Positions 45,021 through 57,409 of a stretch of DNA of 64,000 bases are shown here, one piece after another. The stretch lies in the NCBI GenBank assembly GCA_028274465.1, contig CM051457.1:61256899-61320898 (forward strand), in the 5' to 3' direction. Numbering within the stretch: position 1 is the stretch's first letter; each line of letters opens with the position of its first letter. Position numbers and translations under genes: made by a program. This DNA comes from Plantago ovata. Its lineage: Eukaryota > Streptophyta > Magnoliopsida > Lamiales > Plantaginaceae. The notes under the pieces are model-generated. The model was not told the origin of the DNA, ran no database searches, and was given only the letters and a program-made list of their open reading frames with translations.

Positions 45021-47006
45021 TGTAAGAAAATATGGTCAGAGTTACCCCTAGGGTACGCAGCGGAATTTTAAAACGTTTTCTTAACATACTGGTTAATTGA
45101 TTATGCATATGTCGTATATATATAAACACGTCAATTAGAAGACTAACCTTACTTCCAAAGCAGCTTCCAAGTCTTCGTAATATTCCGGTGTATCTTCTCC
45201 TTCGTCGAAGTCGAAGATATCTACAATACTCTGTATATCTGCAAGACAATAAGAGTTAGTTTCCAGCTTCTAGAACCTCAACCTTGGTATCCACGGATGA
45301 ACAGCCTATCGGAAGAATGCTAGGATATTCTTTATGTGACCAAGAAGACGGGGCGGCAATTCCCTCCGGTGGCGGTGTGTGCGCGCGTGAGGCTAAGGGA
45401 GGAGGGGAGAGTTTTTATTTTCTCTAAGAAAACTGGGTAGAATAACTGTGTTCAAAACTTGTATGTAACTGTGTCTAAAACTCTCTCCAATAGTCTACTA
45501 TATATAGTAGTCTATAGAAGCCTAAAGCATAAGCAATTAGACTTCGTAAAGGAATAAGAATCTAATTCTTATCGCACAAGGAAACCAATATCAAGTCTCG
45601 ATTCATTCCCAATCAAATTAAAACTCAATCAGGAAAATCGAACTTATCCCTTGGACTTCTAATAGAGGAAGGAGTCAAACTCCTTCCCCTACTCAGCCAC
45701 GCGCGCGCCTGTCCTACGGGACGTGGGTGCCACTTTTGGGACCCACATATATTTCTAAGGCAATTCAAACTCCAAGTAGATTTTGCCCAAGTGCATATGT
45801 TAATTCTAAATTAACATATCCTTTACAATCAAACCTCCATTATATTTCCAAAATATAATCTTTAATTGTATTTACATAAAATACAATTAATTAGCCAATT
45901 CAATTAATAATTCCAAATCATTAATTGAGCCACCAATTATTATAATTAATTCCAAATCAATTATAATCCATCAATCACAATTAATTCCAAATTAATTGCG
46001 ATTCCATCTTCAAGGATATCCTGATAGGCTGAATCACCGCAAAGTGTGACCCATAGGGCCTCACCGTATTAAGCAAGTCCTAGACTAGGCAACATGGAAT
46101 TCCTAGACGGTTCCATTTGCAATATTAATACGTGAGGACGTTTGAGAGATTTCTCAAAGCTAACCCTTTCGTTGCGAAGCCTGTTGCGCTCAACGCGGCG
46201 ATGGTAACGTCCCTTCATCTGACTTGCTCGGATGTATCTAGGATCGATGAAGTGTCTATCCCAATAATACATCCACGGGCGTCTCAGGGAGTTGTTTGGT
46301 TAAGATATACTTATGACCATCATAATATATCATTTGCACTGGCCAGTGACTTTACCAACACAACTATGCAGACTACGAGCAGTGCTCTCCTGTGCTACAC
46401 TTGAGAGATGAATCCTTCACAGAATCACTTATCACCCCCATTTGTATTTAGCCATAATCCTGGATCGTGTCTTAGGTCAACTGCTTATTCAGAGATGACA
46501 TCGACGGGTCCACCAAGGATATGGAGCAACAAATCTGATGATAAAGTCCTTTAAGTGCAAAGGACGAATGGCATCACTTCGACAACTCACCGGTTCCCAT
46601 AGACACGTCGGTGTAGAGTATACATCGATGGGAGTGTCCGGTGGGTACTTCCATTGTTCGATAAAGCTTCTTCGAACAACTATGCGCAGTTATGGGAACG
46701 TTCCTTGATTGTCCAACAATCCGTTCCGTGGCCGTGGGATCGGCTCACACTTGCTCCAACAAGTATAACCTCCACGCATACTAGTCTTGTCAGGTTCATT
46801 CAGACCCCCACATCCGAGATGTACCACGACTAGGGAGAGTTTGGGATAGATGATAACTCACATAGCTCCCACTAACTGTGTGATCGGTCATCTATCCGAG
46901 GGGACATGTTCAGTATCAATACAGACATCAATAATAGTACATATATGTCCTCTACAAGGGCACCATGCCCTTAGTAAGGACTGTCTCTAGGACATATACA
47001 CTATCA
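45021..47006 (-). repeat. C3 5' LTR
   Basis: It is nearly identical to 37323-39406 but lacks about 98 bp near its upstream end (around 46932). The hairpin array is at 45795-45998. Confidence 0.95.
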
Positions 47007-47167
47007 TAAAGTTCTGGAACTTTAACTTCAGCACTTCGAGTTTGTTTTCCTTGGTTTTATCAGATCCAGCGCAAAGATCTTGAACCATTTTCCAAGCTTC
47101 CTTATCAGTTTTGGCACCCCACAGTTTGCACTGTATACTATCCGGAGTTGATCGAATGATGATGTTT
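47007..47167 (-). pseudogene. gag: S2 gag fragment upstream of C3
   Basis: The short Gag piece (IIIRSTPDSIQCKLWGAKT, then WKMVQDLCAGSDKTKEN) matches S1 gag at 3783-3910. It joins 37322 across C3 after removing one TAAAG. It is cut by G2 at 47168, so the Gag N-terminus, PBS and 5' LTR of S2 are not visible. Confidence 0.85.
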
Positions 47168-50100
47168 TGATGAACGAGATTGTCAGACTTGAACAATCAA
47201 ATAAATTTGTTTTTATCCAAAGGGCAACTCACAACTACACAAAACACGTAGTGCAGAGGTAAGATGACCTCGAGTGTCGATCTCTAGGGACTAAACTAGC
47301 TTTAACTAAATAACTATATATAATTTCAGAAAACAAATTTATATTAACTCTACTTAACAAGATATGGAGAAAGCTGGTGATAGTATGCTCGTTCTAAGCA
47401 TCAAGTTTCAATTATGCATGAAAGTGCAACGTGTTAGAAAAAGTGAGAAAATTTGTCTCTAAGGCTAAGCAGCGGAAGTTTAAAATTTTTTAATCTCACT
47501 AAAACTGATATGACTATACTGTTTATTAAACTGGAAGAAATCACTTACGTGTCCTCCAGTAGATAAGCAAATTGACCGGGTAGCTGTTCCTCAATCTCCA
47601 GACAAAGCCTTGCAATCTCCTCGTCCGGCTGGTTGATTTCTTCTTCGTCAGAGATGAAATCTTCGTCAACAAAATCTCCAAGATGGCTCATCAACAGGTT
47701 GATTAATTCCTTCGACCTTGGTATCCACGGGCAATGTTTCCACAAGAACGCTAGGAGGTTCTTCTGTGTTTTTGAGCTACTGAGAAAAATTATTCTTTCT
47801 GACTATCAGAGAAAACTATTTTACGTGTTGTTGGAATAGAATAGAAGACTAACTTTCTTTCTTTCTGATTTAGTCAGTTAATTAGTTCAGAAAATCACGT
47901 AAGATTTTACCATGTAAATCTTACTGACTAAGAGACTCCTCAAGTTAACAACTAACTAAGAGATAATAATAAAATTGATAAAAGAAAGAATTAAAGGAAA
48001 ATAAGAAAAAAAAAAAAAAACAAATAAAACAAAAAAAGAAACATGGGGCAGCAAACGCTGCCCCCTCTCCTCACGCCCAGCAGCTGGGTCAAAACTTTGA
48101 CCCAGCTGCCTGGTTCTGTTTTATTTATTAATTTTAATTCCCCTGTTTCTTTATTTGGACCTCATTCTAAATCCCGTCCAAATGCACAAGTCTTCAATTA
48201 ATTAATTAAATTCAATTTAAATCAATTAATTATATTTCTAAAATATATTCCATATATATATAATAAATTAATATTAATCTAATTAATAAAAATTCCATTA
48301 TATTTATATATAGTAATTCTACATTAATCTAATTAATATTTAATCCTATATACATAGCTCGTTTGTAGAAACACCACCTTGAAGTGTGACCCATAGGGCC
48401 TTGCATATTAAGCAACAATCCAATTAAGTTCATAATAAATTCCTAGACAATTTATCAGACAATATTAATATGCAATGAACGTTTGTGAGGAAAACAAACC
48501 ACCTGCAGCGTAAGGTACTTTGATGATACGGTCCTTTCATTCACGAATAGTCGAATGAGTCTAGAATATGGTTATGTGTCTATTCTAATAACTTCATTCA
48601 TTGTCTCCCAATCTTATTAGTCGATCTATGAATTATGTCCAAACACCATTTTGACATATTCACATACGGTGGCCACCGGTTTTGTGATCGCACTAAATAT
48701 GAGAAGTGAGTATTCCCTCCTTGTATCTATTACGGAGGAATGAATCCTGATCTTGGTCCAATCACTCACACCATATGTTTCCTAATGTACCCAACGCATG
48801 TCGTATCTACCCTACTTTAAGAGTGCAAGCGTTGCGCATGGTCAAAGTACATTATTCCACATATGATGTAGTATTGGCCTCAAGTCTAAGGACTACTAAC
48901 ATCACCCTACACACCGATACTACCATAGACACTTAAATAGCTTTACCAAATGGTTTCTCGGTTGGGTATGCCAACACTCTCCAAAGTGTCCATATGTTCA
49001 TCATGAATAACCAAGTTCATTCGTAGAAGTGAGACCAACTACATCCTCGAAGGATCTAATGCAACATATGCTAGCTTCAATTGCATCATTGATATCCCGT
49101 ATCTCAATGACCTTCAGCTAGTGGCTTATTTTAGGACTTAATTATTGACACACAAGCCTCCACTAACTTGGTGATTACCTTAAGTCCTTGGGAACATTTT
49201 ATCGAATAATTCAAACAACCAAATAACGTATTCATAAAAATGTAATGCCAATTGTATTTAATAATGTATAAATAAATAAATAACAATAACTGAATGTGAT
49301 CAAGTACATATCGTCCCTATCGTAGGTTGTCTCTAGGACATATATACTTTCACAACGTGTACTGTCTTAAAAGTAATTCGATTTACAAACAAAGACAGGT
49401 TTGCAGACGTGTATTTTGAAAGCCTCCTATCTATACTAATACTTAGTTCAAGCAGTACTTGCAAATTATATATAATCGAATCGATGATCTTGAATTGTCC
49501 TAGTGTTTCTAACACCTTTCTACGAAGATATGTGGCTTAGTCGGATCAAAGAATCGAATTAAGATAATTAAAGAAGTAAAAGACTCAGAAACTCAATCAT
49601 GCATAATACGAACCCTAGCTACGAATTCACATACCATCACCAACTAGATGCTTAGCTACTCATACCAATAACACAATCAACAATCATAATTGAAGCAATA
49701 ATGAAAGAAAACATGTTTAATTGAAAGATAAATAGCAGAATTGTGAGATACAAGGTTACCACCAAAGGTTGTCAATCTCAGGTGAATGGCTAAAACTCAC
49801 AAAGATCTAGCAAGGTGAGAGTAAACGGTGTCCAAATCTCTCCTCTAGCTCCAAAATCGCTAGGTTACAAAGAATCTAAGAGAAAATATCCCCAAACAAG
49901 CTCTAGGGTTTAATGTCTGGAAAAATATGAAAAGAGATATGTAAAATCGCTGATTTTGGTATATATATATATAGAGCTGTCGGAAAGCTCCACGGCGCAC
50001 CGCCCCGTACGCGGCGGTGCGCCTCGCACGGGCAGAATGCGGCCCGTGCGGAATTCTTCCTTTGGATCCTCGAATTTGGCCCCTTGCACGGTTTTGAGCT

Positions 50101-50352
50101 CCGAACTTGATCTCTTAGCCTTGAAACTCGTCTCGGCACTCCTTGACACACCACAGGTGATCTCGTTGTACCAAAACATCATCGTTTAGCCATGAATTAC
50201 ATCCAAAAATGCGATTTCCACCTAAAACCTGAAAAGAACAAAAGAAATGGAAACGTGACACTATTCTAACAAAATGCACTAAAATGCATGCAAGAGGATA
50301 GCTAAATTGGTGAAAAAAGACTCGAATGATAGTGTAAAAAACACTGTCATCA
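47168..50352 (-). repeat. G2 3' LTR (interrupted)
   Basis: It is about 1,259 bp after removing the solo copia LTR and one TSD. The minus strand carries a TATA box in TCTATATATATATA (near 49965), with GC-rich palindromes on its upstream side at 49987-50055. It shares the GAATAGTGTCACGTTTCC landmark with the other gypsy LTRs. Confidence 0.88.
47432..49352 (-). repeat. Solo copia LTR inside the G2 LTR
   Basis: The 1,921-bp unit is flanked by CAACG at 47427-47431 and 49353-49357. On the minus strand it begins TGAAAGTATATATGTCCTAG and ends TTTTTCTAACA, clearly related to the C2/C3 LTR. No internal region is present. It retains an exon-like acidic frame (47745-47545) ending at ACACGTAAGTG and an A-rich run near 48010. 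Confidence 0.88.
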
Positions 50353-50365
50353 AACTCCCCAAACC
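50353..50365 (-). promoter_or_regulatory. G2 polypurine tract
   Basis: The minus strand reads GGTTTGGGGAGTT next to the LTR start TGATGACAG. Confidence 0.9.
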
Positions 50366-52342
50366 GAACCTTTGCTTGTCCTCAAGCAACTAGCTAGACT
50401 CTATGCAACCTACATGCAACACAAAGAGGAGTCTCATGCCAAATAAGAAGAAATAATCAATTGTATCTACCAAGTACTCATGAACAAAGACCATACAAAT
50501 CATAACATTGAAGTAGGTTGAAGAATGTCTCGATTGAACCTATACATATTCACCTATGCACTTTGTTAAATAAGAGAGTATCTCGTAACATTCTCCACCT
50601 GGACCTGGTCAGTGACGACACAATGAAACATGTTACAATACAATGGTTGCCCCGTGCCTATGAAACTGAGGGCTTACTACTGTTCACCAAGTTGAGACTT
50701 CCCCTCAAGAGAGGTCGAACCAATACTGCCTCTCACCAAACGAAGGAGGGTTCCCTAATAGACAACACTCCCCTATTCTACCCAACTCTCAAAGCAAAGT
50801 CTATTCACCACTTCCTGAATGGCAGGACGAGGGTGGTCTAGAACATAAGTCACAAAACAAAAGATAGAATATACAACTCGATTACGAACATTACAAAAGC
50901 TGAAAAATAATGCAACACTTCTAAAACTGCTTTTGGCTTGCTTGGACCCTTCTTTTGCTTTTTTTTGGGTCTTATTCTTTTTTTCTTCTTTTTTTCTTTT
51001 CTTTTTTTCTTTTTTCTTTTTTCTTTTCCAGATTCTGGAATTTTTTTTCTTTTTTTTCTTTTTTTTGTATATAGCCAGCAGTAGCACAATGAAAGTAAAT
51101 AACAACGACACTAACAACGATCTCCCCAAACCTATTCGAAAGAATAGGTTGAAGCACAAACTCACAAGAAAAAATAAAACGAACTCAACTTGACTCACAA
51201 AGACGAAGAACAAGTCATAATGATAGTAACCCCCTCCCCAAACCTATTCGTTAGAATAGGTTTCAAACAAAGGATCACACACCTCACTCTACCTCCTTCC
51301 TAGGCATTAAGCAATCTCAATAAGCAAGGTGAAGACTTGTTGACTCTTACGTACATAATTACACGGGAATACAACCAAAGACTCTAACATGCAACATTTT
51401 ATAATAAGGCTTTCGTGAACCGCAGTAGAGAAAAGACCACTTAGTGATATCGAGACTACCAAGCTTAACTAGTGCACATGCAAATATGACAAGCCAAGTG
51501 AGACAAACCTCAAACTATTCCATAGAGATGCAATGCATGGGCAATGGTCATAAACACTTAGTCCATACATTAAAAAATTTCAAAAATCATGCAAAACTAT
51601 ACTAAGGATGAAATGCAAACTAAATCCTAGGAAAGCAATACACGTGCAATGCAAAGGTAGAGCAGTAAACGTGCAATGCCAAGGTTTTCACGAGTTATCA
51701 TAAGCAACATAAGTTATAGAAATACACAGCGATAACCCCCCCTCCCAAACCTGAACTTCGTCATTCGTCCCGAACGACGAAAGTGGACATGAGGTAAGAG
51801 CTAGTCGTATAAATGTAACCTGTATTACTCAAGCAAACTCGTGAGAAACAAAAACGGGTGATAAAGGGGGTAAAGGGGTTGATACGGTTGCATTCGGAGG
51901 TGATTTGCGGTGTCCGGGGTCAAAACCGGGCACCCGGGTCACTGGCGCTCTCAGGTGCACCGCCCCGTGTGGGGCGGTCCACCTGGGGCGCCCAGGGGGT
52001 CCCGGGCCACTGCCACTCCCGGGCGCACCGCCCCGGGTGTGGGGTGGTCCGTCTGGGAGGGGCAGAACGCCCGGGCATTCTGCCCTTCTCGGGCGCACCG
52101 CCCTCGGTGTGGGACGGTCCGCCTGGGAGCGGCGGAAACCGCCCAGGCGGTCTGTTGCTCCCAGGCGCACCGCCCCGTGTGGGGCGGTCTCCTCGGGAGC
52201 TGAAGACTCCTGGGTCCTCCGTTTAATGTCCGAATACGAAAAATATCGACCTTTTACCTATTTTATCACCTAAAACACACTCAAATACAGAGGAAAACTA
52301 CTAAAGACTCAAAAAAATAGAAAAACTACAAGCTACATACCT
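50366..52342 (-). other. G2 3' noncoding region with GC-rich tandem palindromes
   Basis: The region is collinear with 26244-27739 of G1: hairpins of CCTATTCGAAAGAATAGG type at 51131-51148 and 51243-51260, each beside TTTGGGGAG, and a purine tract (T-rich on the plus strand, about 50975-51066). It has in addition a GC-rich array at 51890-52205 absent from G1. ORFs here have no family resemblance and run through simple repeats. Confidence 0.7.
51957..52193. repeat. Four GC-rich palindromic units with a 68-72 bp period
   Basis: Units begin GCACCGCCC at 51957, 52025, 52095 and 52167. Each is followed by a GTGTGGG-type loop and a GGCGGTCC-type partner arm. Spacers include further self-complementary GGGCAGAAC/GCATTCTGCCC and GCGGAAACCGCC segments. 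Confidence 0.85.
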
Positions 52343-52536
52343 TCACGTGAAGGTGGGAGTGGTGAGGTCCAGATGATCAACCTCCACTTGATCACTGGGA
52401 AGCTCAAAGTATGGTTTAACACGTTGCCCATTCACCTTGAAAGTGTCTCCAGTTTTCGGGTCCAAGAGTTCTACAGCTCCATGGGGAGCAACTTGGACAA
52501 TCTCGTATGGTCCATCCCATCGAGTACGGAGCTTCC
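52343..52536 (-). pseudogene. G2 integrase C-terminal fragment
   Basis: The minus strand encodes [17 protein letters not shown], then [17 protein letters not shown], stopping at TGA (52345-52343). It is highly similar to the end of G1 integrase (26040-26243). It is truncated upstream by G3 at 52537. Confidence 0.88.
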
Positions 52537-53711
52537 TGATGAACGTGTATTTTACACTTTCATTTGAGTCTTTTTCACCTATTTTAGCTATCCTCTATGT
52601 TAATTTAGCTATATTTTAGTGCATTTTATTAGAATAGTGTCATGTTTCCCTTTAGTTTGTATTTTACAGGTTTTGGGTGAAAAACGAGGTTTTTCGGGAA
52701 ATTATATTGAAGTAGACAAGGAATTGGTGTTTCGCGATAGGGGTTGAAGTCTAGGGGTCGAGCCTGAAGGCTAAAAGGTCACTAGAAGGCAAAAACCGAG
52801 TCCGAAAAGGAGAAGAAATCCAAAAACGCGTCGAAAACGCGTAAAAGGCCGAAAAAACCTCCCGGCCGAGTCGCCCGGGATGTGGGACGAATCGCCCCAC
52901 ACCAGGCGAATCGCCCGGTGTGTGGGGCCCTTCGCCTCACACCTGCCGAAACACTATATATAGTTGCTCAGTTTTCTCCGTTTTTCTTACTTTTTCAGAC
53001 CTTTTCTCTCACCTTTCTCATTAGTTTTAGGTAGGAATTATCCAGAGCCTGTTCTGGGGATTCTTAGCTTAGGAGATACTTTTTCTTAGCGTTTTGGAGC
53101 TTGTAAGATCGCGATTCTTCGGAGATTGACAACCTTCGGTAACATTGTATCTTACAGTTTTTCTATTTATATTTATTTATCTTTCAACATGTTTTCATTC
53201 ATTCTTGCTATGATTTCTGTTGATTGCATGACATCTATGAGTAGCTAAACTTCTCGTTGGTGATAGAATGTGATTTCTTAGCGAAGGGTTAATAATTATG
53301 CTAATGGCTATATCGCGCATTATACTTTGAGTTATTGCTTTATTTCTTTGATCTATCGAAAACCTCTATCTCCGTAGTGTTGAATAATTACGGAACACAA
53401 TTGGACAATTCATTGATCAAAGATCTCTATGCAAAACCGGGGAATTTATGCATGATTATTAACCTGCTATGCTTTGAATGACCATACTATCACCAATCTC
53501 CATTATCTGTTAAGAAAAATCTTTGCTAAGTCGTCTGTTGATTTATATTCTTAAGTTAGATTAGATAAAGCTAGTTATAGTCCTTAGAGATCGACACTCG
53601 AGGTTATTCTACTACTACACTACGGTTTTGCGTTGTATTTGTGAATTGACTTTGGCTAAATATAAATTTATTTGATTAACTAGAATCTGACAAGCTCTAA
53701 ACCGTTCATCA
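52537..53711 (+). repeat. G3 5' LTR
   Basis: It starts TGATGAACGTGTATTTTACA and ends CCGTTCATCA. GC palindromes (52861-52945) precede the TATA box CTATATATAG at 52954-52963. Confidence 0.93.
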
Positions 53712-53713
53712 AA

Positions 53714-53732
53714 TCGGCGCCGCTGCCGGGGA
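53714..53732 (+). promoter_or_regulatory. G3 primer binding site (tRNA-Asp type)
   Basis: TCGGCGCCGCTGCCGGGGA, two bases after the LTR, has two differences from the G4 site. Confidence 0.82.
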
Positions 53733-53857
53733 CTATACTCCTTTTTTCTGTTTAGCTTTTTTATATTTTCAGCATTCAATTCCTAGTTCTAGTAGTTTTT
53801 AGTTTTCCTATTTAATCTCTCTCTGATACTCCTTTCCTAGTTTGTTACAGATAGTGT

Positions 53858-55855
53858 ATGCGACATACACGATCTAGAGGAACACCGCTTGCAGATTCAA
53901 TTGCTGAGATCGACAGAGTCTACCACCAAAGAAGGCGACTACTTCGAGGGCGTGAACTAGAGGAAATAGAGGATACCGATTTCTCTGAATCTCTACACAG
54001 TCTTTTCAAGGAAATCAACCCTCCAAGGATCGTACCAGCGATTGTTCTTTCGCCTGCAACTCGAGATCTGGAAATCAAGAACCACGCATTCCAACAACTT
54101 CCGAGGTTCTATGGCTTAGCAAGGGAAGATGTGATGGGGTACTTGCACGATATCGATGATTTCGTGAACCAACTCCCACGACCCGGAGCTGAAATAACAA
54201 CGGATGAGTTGAGGATGAAGGTTTTTGCTATGGGGCTTGGCGACAGAGCCAAGTCATGGTTGAGTTCTCTACCGGCGAGCTCGCTGGACACTTGGGAGAA
54301 GGTTTTTTCAGCTTTCATGGAAAAATACTTCCCTCACACCTTGACTACCGCGCTAAAGGCGCAAATCATTGGGTTCAAACAAGACTATGATGAGACCATC
54401 TACACCGCGTTCGAAAGGTTCCAAGACCTCATGAACAAGTGCCCTCACCATGGTTTTGAGCTTTCAGATCTAGTCCAACACTTCTACAATGGACTAACAT
54501 TTGAGAACCAACAAGTGGTGGACTTCCAATGCCGTGGCAATATTTGGGAGGAAACCGCGGAAGCCGTCTGGGCAGTTTTCGAAAGGCTTGCTAAGGGGTC
54601 GCAATTCAAGGACCCAAGAGCAATGGTTAGGAGACGTGGACCTGAAGCTCCACCTACTAAAGAAGCCCCTATGTATGGGGGGAATGGGGATCTATTCGAG
54701 TGCTTTACCATCGAATTGAAGCAAGTCCTCAAGAGCGCCACTGGAACAGCTATGTCAAACGAGGTTTGCCGAATATGCAAGAACTGTGGGCATGGAGCTC
54801 ATATGTGTAGATCGGAGCTTGCATATGATGATGGCAACTGGGTTCAAGGGAGCGATGAGGAAGCCTTTGCTACGGAATTTGGTACTCAAGAAGCTAGCTA
54901 CGGACAAGAGGGTAGGAATCCTCGAGGTGGATTTTGGAGAAGAGGATTACGAAACAATCAAGGATATGCACCAGCTAGCCAAACTTATGGCCCAACCCAA
55001 GACCGTAGTAGGCTTAACTATGGTAATGATCACTGCGAAAATCCTGCTCCGAAAGAGCAACCGAAGTCGAACACAGCTCTACTGATGGAGAACTTGCAAG
55101 AGATGGTTGATCACACCCAAAGCTTTCTCAAACGTTATGAAGAAGATTCTGAGAAGACTAGGACAAGGCTTGATCGGTTGGAAGAAAGCACTAGGCTTGC
55201 CCATCAAAAGATGCAAGAATTGATTGCCAAGGAGCAAGTAGGGAGCAAGGCAAGCTGCCTAGCAACACTGAGAAGTCGATGTCCATTACCTTGGTCGGTG
55301 ATCTACCTGTCGAAATCACCATCAAGAAGGTTGCTAAGTGCGAGTGTTGCAAGAATGAAGAACCCCCACTAGCCAAGGAAGAAGAGAAGGACCTTGGTAC
55401 TGATTATAGTGAAGAGGAGCAAGAGGATCCCGAGCCACTCCCTCAAAGTTTCGATGTTAAGGTCGGGATTGGTGAACTTGAAGATGTCCGTGCCACACTA
55501 GACACGGGATCCTACTCTAATGTGCTCCCAATGAATGTGTTCGAGTAGAGTAGCCTTGGAAAACTATCTGAGCAAAAGGCTATTGTGCAACTAGCGGATG
55601 GATCCTTTGTGAGACCCGAAGGAGTTGTGAAGAACGTATTGGTTAAGATTGGTGAAGCTTCTGTATACACCAATTTTGTAGCTATGCCGGTGTCTACACC
55701 TGGGATGGGGGATGTCCTTCTCTTGGGGCGAACTGTTTTATCATTCTTTGTGCCTTGGTTGGCTCTCAAAGTTCTTGACTAAGCTACGCTCAGTGATAGA
55801 CATCTACCGAAGGACTTGCACCATTGAGGTGGATGGGAAGCGACATGCGTTGTGA
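53858..55855 (+). pseudogene. gag: G3 gag-protease, broken
   Basis: The ATG at 53858 opens MRHTRSRGTPLADS. The retrotransposon-gag core spans about 54080-54600 (NHAFQQLPRFYGL, RAKSWLSSLPASSLDTWE, NKCPHHGFELSDLVQHF). A zinc knuckle CRICKNCGHGAHMC is near 54768, and a Gly/Arg-rich stretch and coiled-coil-like helix follow. A one-base loss near 55230 relative to G4 shifts the frame. Protease reads from 55279 with TLDTGSYSNVLPMN (about 55500), a TAG at 55546-55548 where G4 has AAG, and a 37-bp insertion near 55733. Compared with G4, about 15 codons are missing near 54018. The frame ends at TGA 55853. Confidence 0.88.
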
Positions 55856-57149
55856 GCCATATCTGATCCGCCTGATCACTTCAATACTTCTCACACTATT
55901 AACTACTGTGGTCTTGCTGTCTATGTTCATTCTTATTCACAGGTTTGTGGTATGAGGAGATGATCCATGAAGGGGAAGTCTAGTACCCTCAAGAAGAAGA
56001 GCTAGACGCAAGAAGGAGTCGAGTCAATGACTATAAACAATGGCGCTATCCGGGAGGCAACCCGGAGTTTTTATCGCTTTTTTACCGCTTTATTGCATGC
56101 ATTCATACATGGAACAATTTGCTTTTCATATGTAAACTTGTTCGTCTCTGTGTCGTATGTGCTTATGTTTGTGTTTGAGTGAACTTTTCCGACTGGTTTT
56201 ATGAGTAAAATGGTTTCGGGGATTAAAAACCGCGTTTTCTTTCGAAAGTTTCGTCTCCCCACCTCGGGAGGTGGGGGGCGAATCGCCCCACGTGTCCAGA
56301 GAGCTCCGCGCTCTCTGGACGCGCGGGGCGATTCGCCTCACATGCGGGGCGATTCGCCCCGCACGGGGCGACTTGCCCCACACCCGGGGCGACTCACCCC
56401 GTGTGTTCTTCTGGGAGAAAAACGGGGGTCTCCCCCCATTTTTCTCATTTCTTCTTCACCCTTCTTACTCCAAAAATTCCCAAATTTTCAAAATATCTTC
56501 AATCCTTCATAAAACCTTCATTACTCCATCAAATTGTGTGTTCTTTAGCTTCAATCGAAGCCCGTTATGTGCTCTTTCTTTTCATCCGAACAAATTTCTT
56601 CCTAGTTTATTCAATCTTCAGATTTGAGGTAATCTCACATGAACCCTAAATTTTCAAAATTGGGGTTTTTAGATTTATGCTTCAATTAAGCTTGTATGAT
56701 GTATGGGTTGATGATTTGTGTGATTAGAAACGTTATTCACTATCAATTGCATGTTCAATTAGGCTTGGTTTGTTGGTTTGATAATTTTGCTATTAGATGA
56801 CCAAATCTTGTTAGGCAATGTATCTTTTACTTTCATTCCATGTTTAAACTTGTGTTTGTTGATGTGATAATTATGGGTGTAATGGTAGAATGCATGATTG
56901 ATGAGGTTAAGGATTTATGATGCTAGATTTTTTGTTACTATGGTATCAATTGAGCCTTATGATTCAAGGCATTTGTTGTCTAGCAAGGGCATAATGTGAT
57001 ATGTGCATGTAGTAGTTACATTGATATGTTGCATGATGAAGTAGCTAGACTAGACATTGGGTTTTGAGGAGTTCGGTTGTTGTAGATATCGCTCGTTTGT
57101 TCGCTCGTACATTTGCGTATGCATAAGTCTGTTTTGTGTCATACAAGAT
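55856..57149 (+). other. G3 region downstream of protease
   Basis: Up to about 56083 it is collinear with G4 (61532-61760), including TTCTTATTCACAG and the hairpin GGGAGGCAACCC. Beyond that it is unlike G1 or G4. A GC-rich palindrome cluster (56255-56410) is followed by a C/T-rich stretch resembling a plant 5' UTR and GATTTGAGGTAATCTC near 56625, which looks like a splice donor. No protein domain is recognised. Confidence 0.55.
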
Positions 57150-57409
57150 TGTTAGGAAACTTGTAATTTTGATGAGCAATTAACCATGCTAAATTAAGGA
57201 AAGTCCAGTAACTAGTACTCTTAAGGTCCATAGGAATTTAGAATTTTAAGGACATTGTAAAAGAGGAACGTTTGCTGAAGACTTAGAGTAGGTGCTAGAT
57301 AGGTTGGTTTTACCGCTTATGATGTATCTTGTTTTCTGAAAAGAAATACAACCTATTGAAGCATTTGCTGATGACGTACTTTGTTTTTACAAACAAACTA
57401 TTGAAGTAT
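57150..57409 (+). repeat. S3: Sirevirus LTR start, truncated by G4
   Basis: It begins TGTTAGGAAACTTG and follows the first about 200 bp of the 4325-5909 LTR (reverse orientation), with an extra segment of about 60 bp. It is cut at 57409 by G4. The rest would lie to the right of G4, outside the window. The 5-bp flank on the left is AAGAT. Confidence 0.88.

Larger units (their letters stand above)
37323..47006 (-). mobile_element. C3: near-complete copia element, close relative of C2
   Basis: The minus-strand element has LTRs at 45021-47006 (5') and 37323-39406 (3'), with TSD TAAAG at 37318-37322 and 47007-47011. It has PBS, leader, one long gag-pol frame and PPT. The LTRs are almost identical except for a 98-bp gap in the 5' LTR near 46932, which points to a recent insertion. 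It sits in S2 gag. Confidence 0.95.
4325..47167 (-). mobile_element. S2: Sirevirus-like element split by four nested insertions
   Basis: Removing the insertions C2 (8495-19481), G1 (19589-29023) and C3 (37323-47006), each with one copy of its 5-bp TSD, gives a continuous minus-strand element: gag (47167-47007, 37322-35405), pol (35393-32004), a 1-kb spacer with palindromes, ORF2 (31034-29024, 19588-19482, 8489-6172), PPT and 3' LTR. The 5' end of gag, the PBS and the 5' LTR are not in the window because G2 interrupts gag at 47168. The reading frame of ORF2 is continuous across the G1 junction, which supports the reconstruction. Confidence 0.88.
47168..52536 (-). mobile_element. G2: Athila-like gypsy element, 3' part, minus strand
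   Basis: The 3' LTR (47168-50352) is split by a solo copia LTR. Then come the PPT (50353-50365), a 3' noncoding region and the integrase C-terminus up to 52536, where G3 inserted. LTR ends are TGATGACAG and ...CTCGTTCATCA on the minus strand. The rest of pol, gag and the 5' LTR are outside the window, and the TSD cannot be checked. Confidence 0.88.
52537..57149 (+). mobile_element. G3: gypsy element with gag and protease, 3' end missing
   Basis: It starts with an LTR at 52537-53711, then PBS, gag and protease (53858-55855) and a noncoding stretch cut by a Sirevirus LTR at 57150. The 5' flank is CTTCC (52532-52536). No RT, RNase H or integrase is found before the cut. The 3' LTR is out of the window. 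Gag-protease is close to G4. Confidence 0.85.

Noticed and set aside
51829..52273. Several overlapping Arg/Pro/Gly-rich ORFs on both strands
   Set aside because: They only reflect the GC-rich tandem palindromes; all frames are open and none resembles a family.
56201..56627. ORFs across the G3 GC cluster
   Set aside because: They are low-complexity and palindromic, without a domain or a counterpart in G1 or G4.
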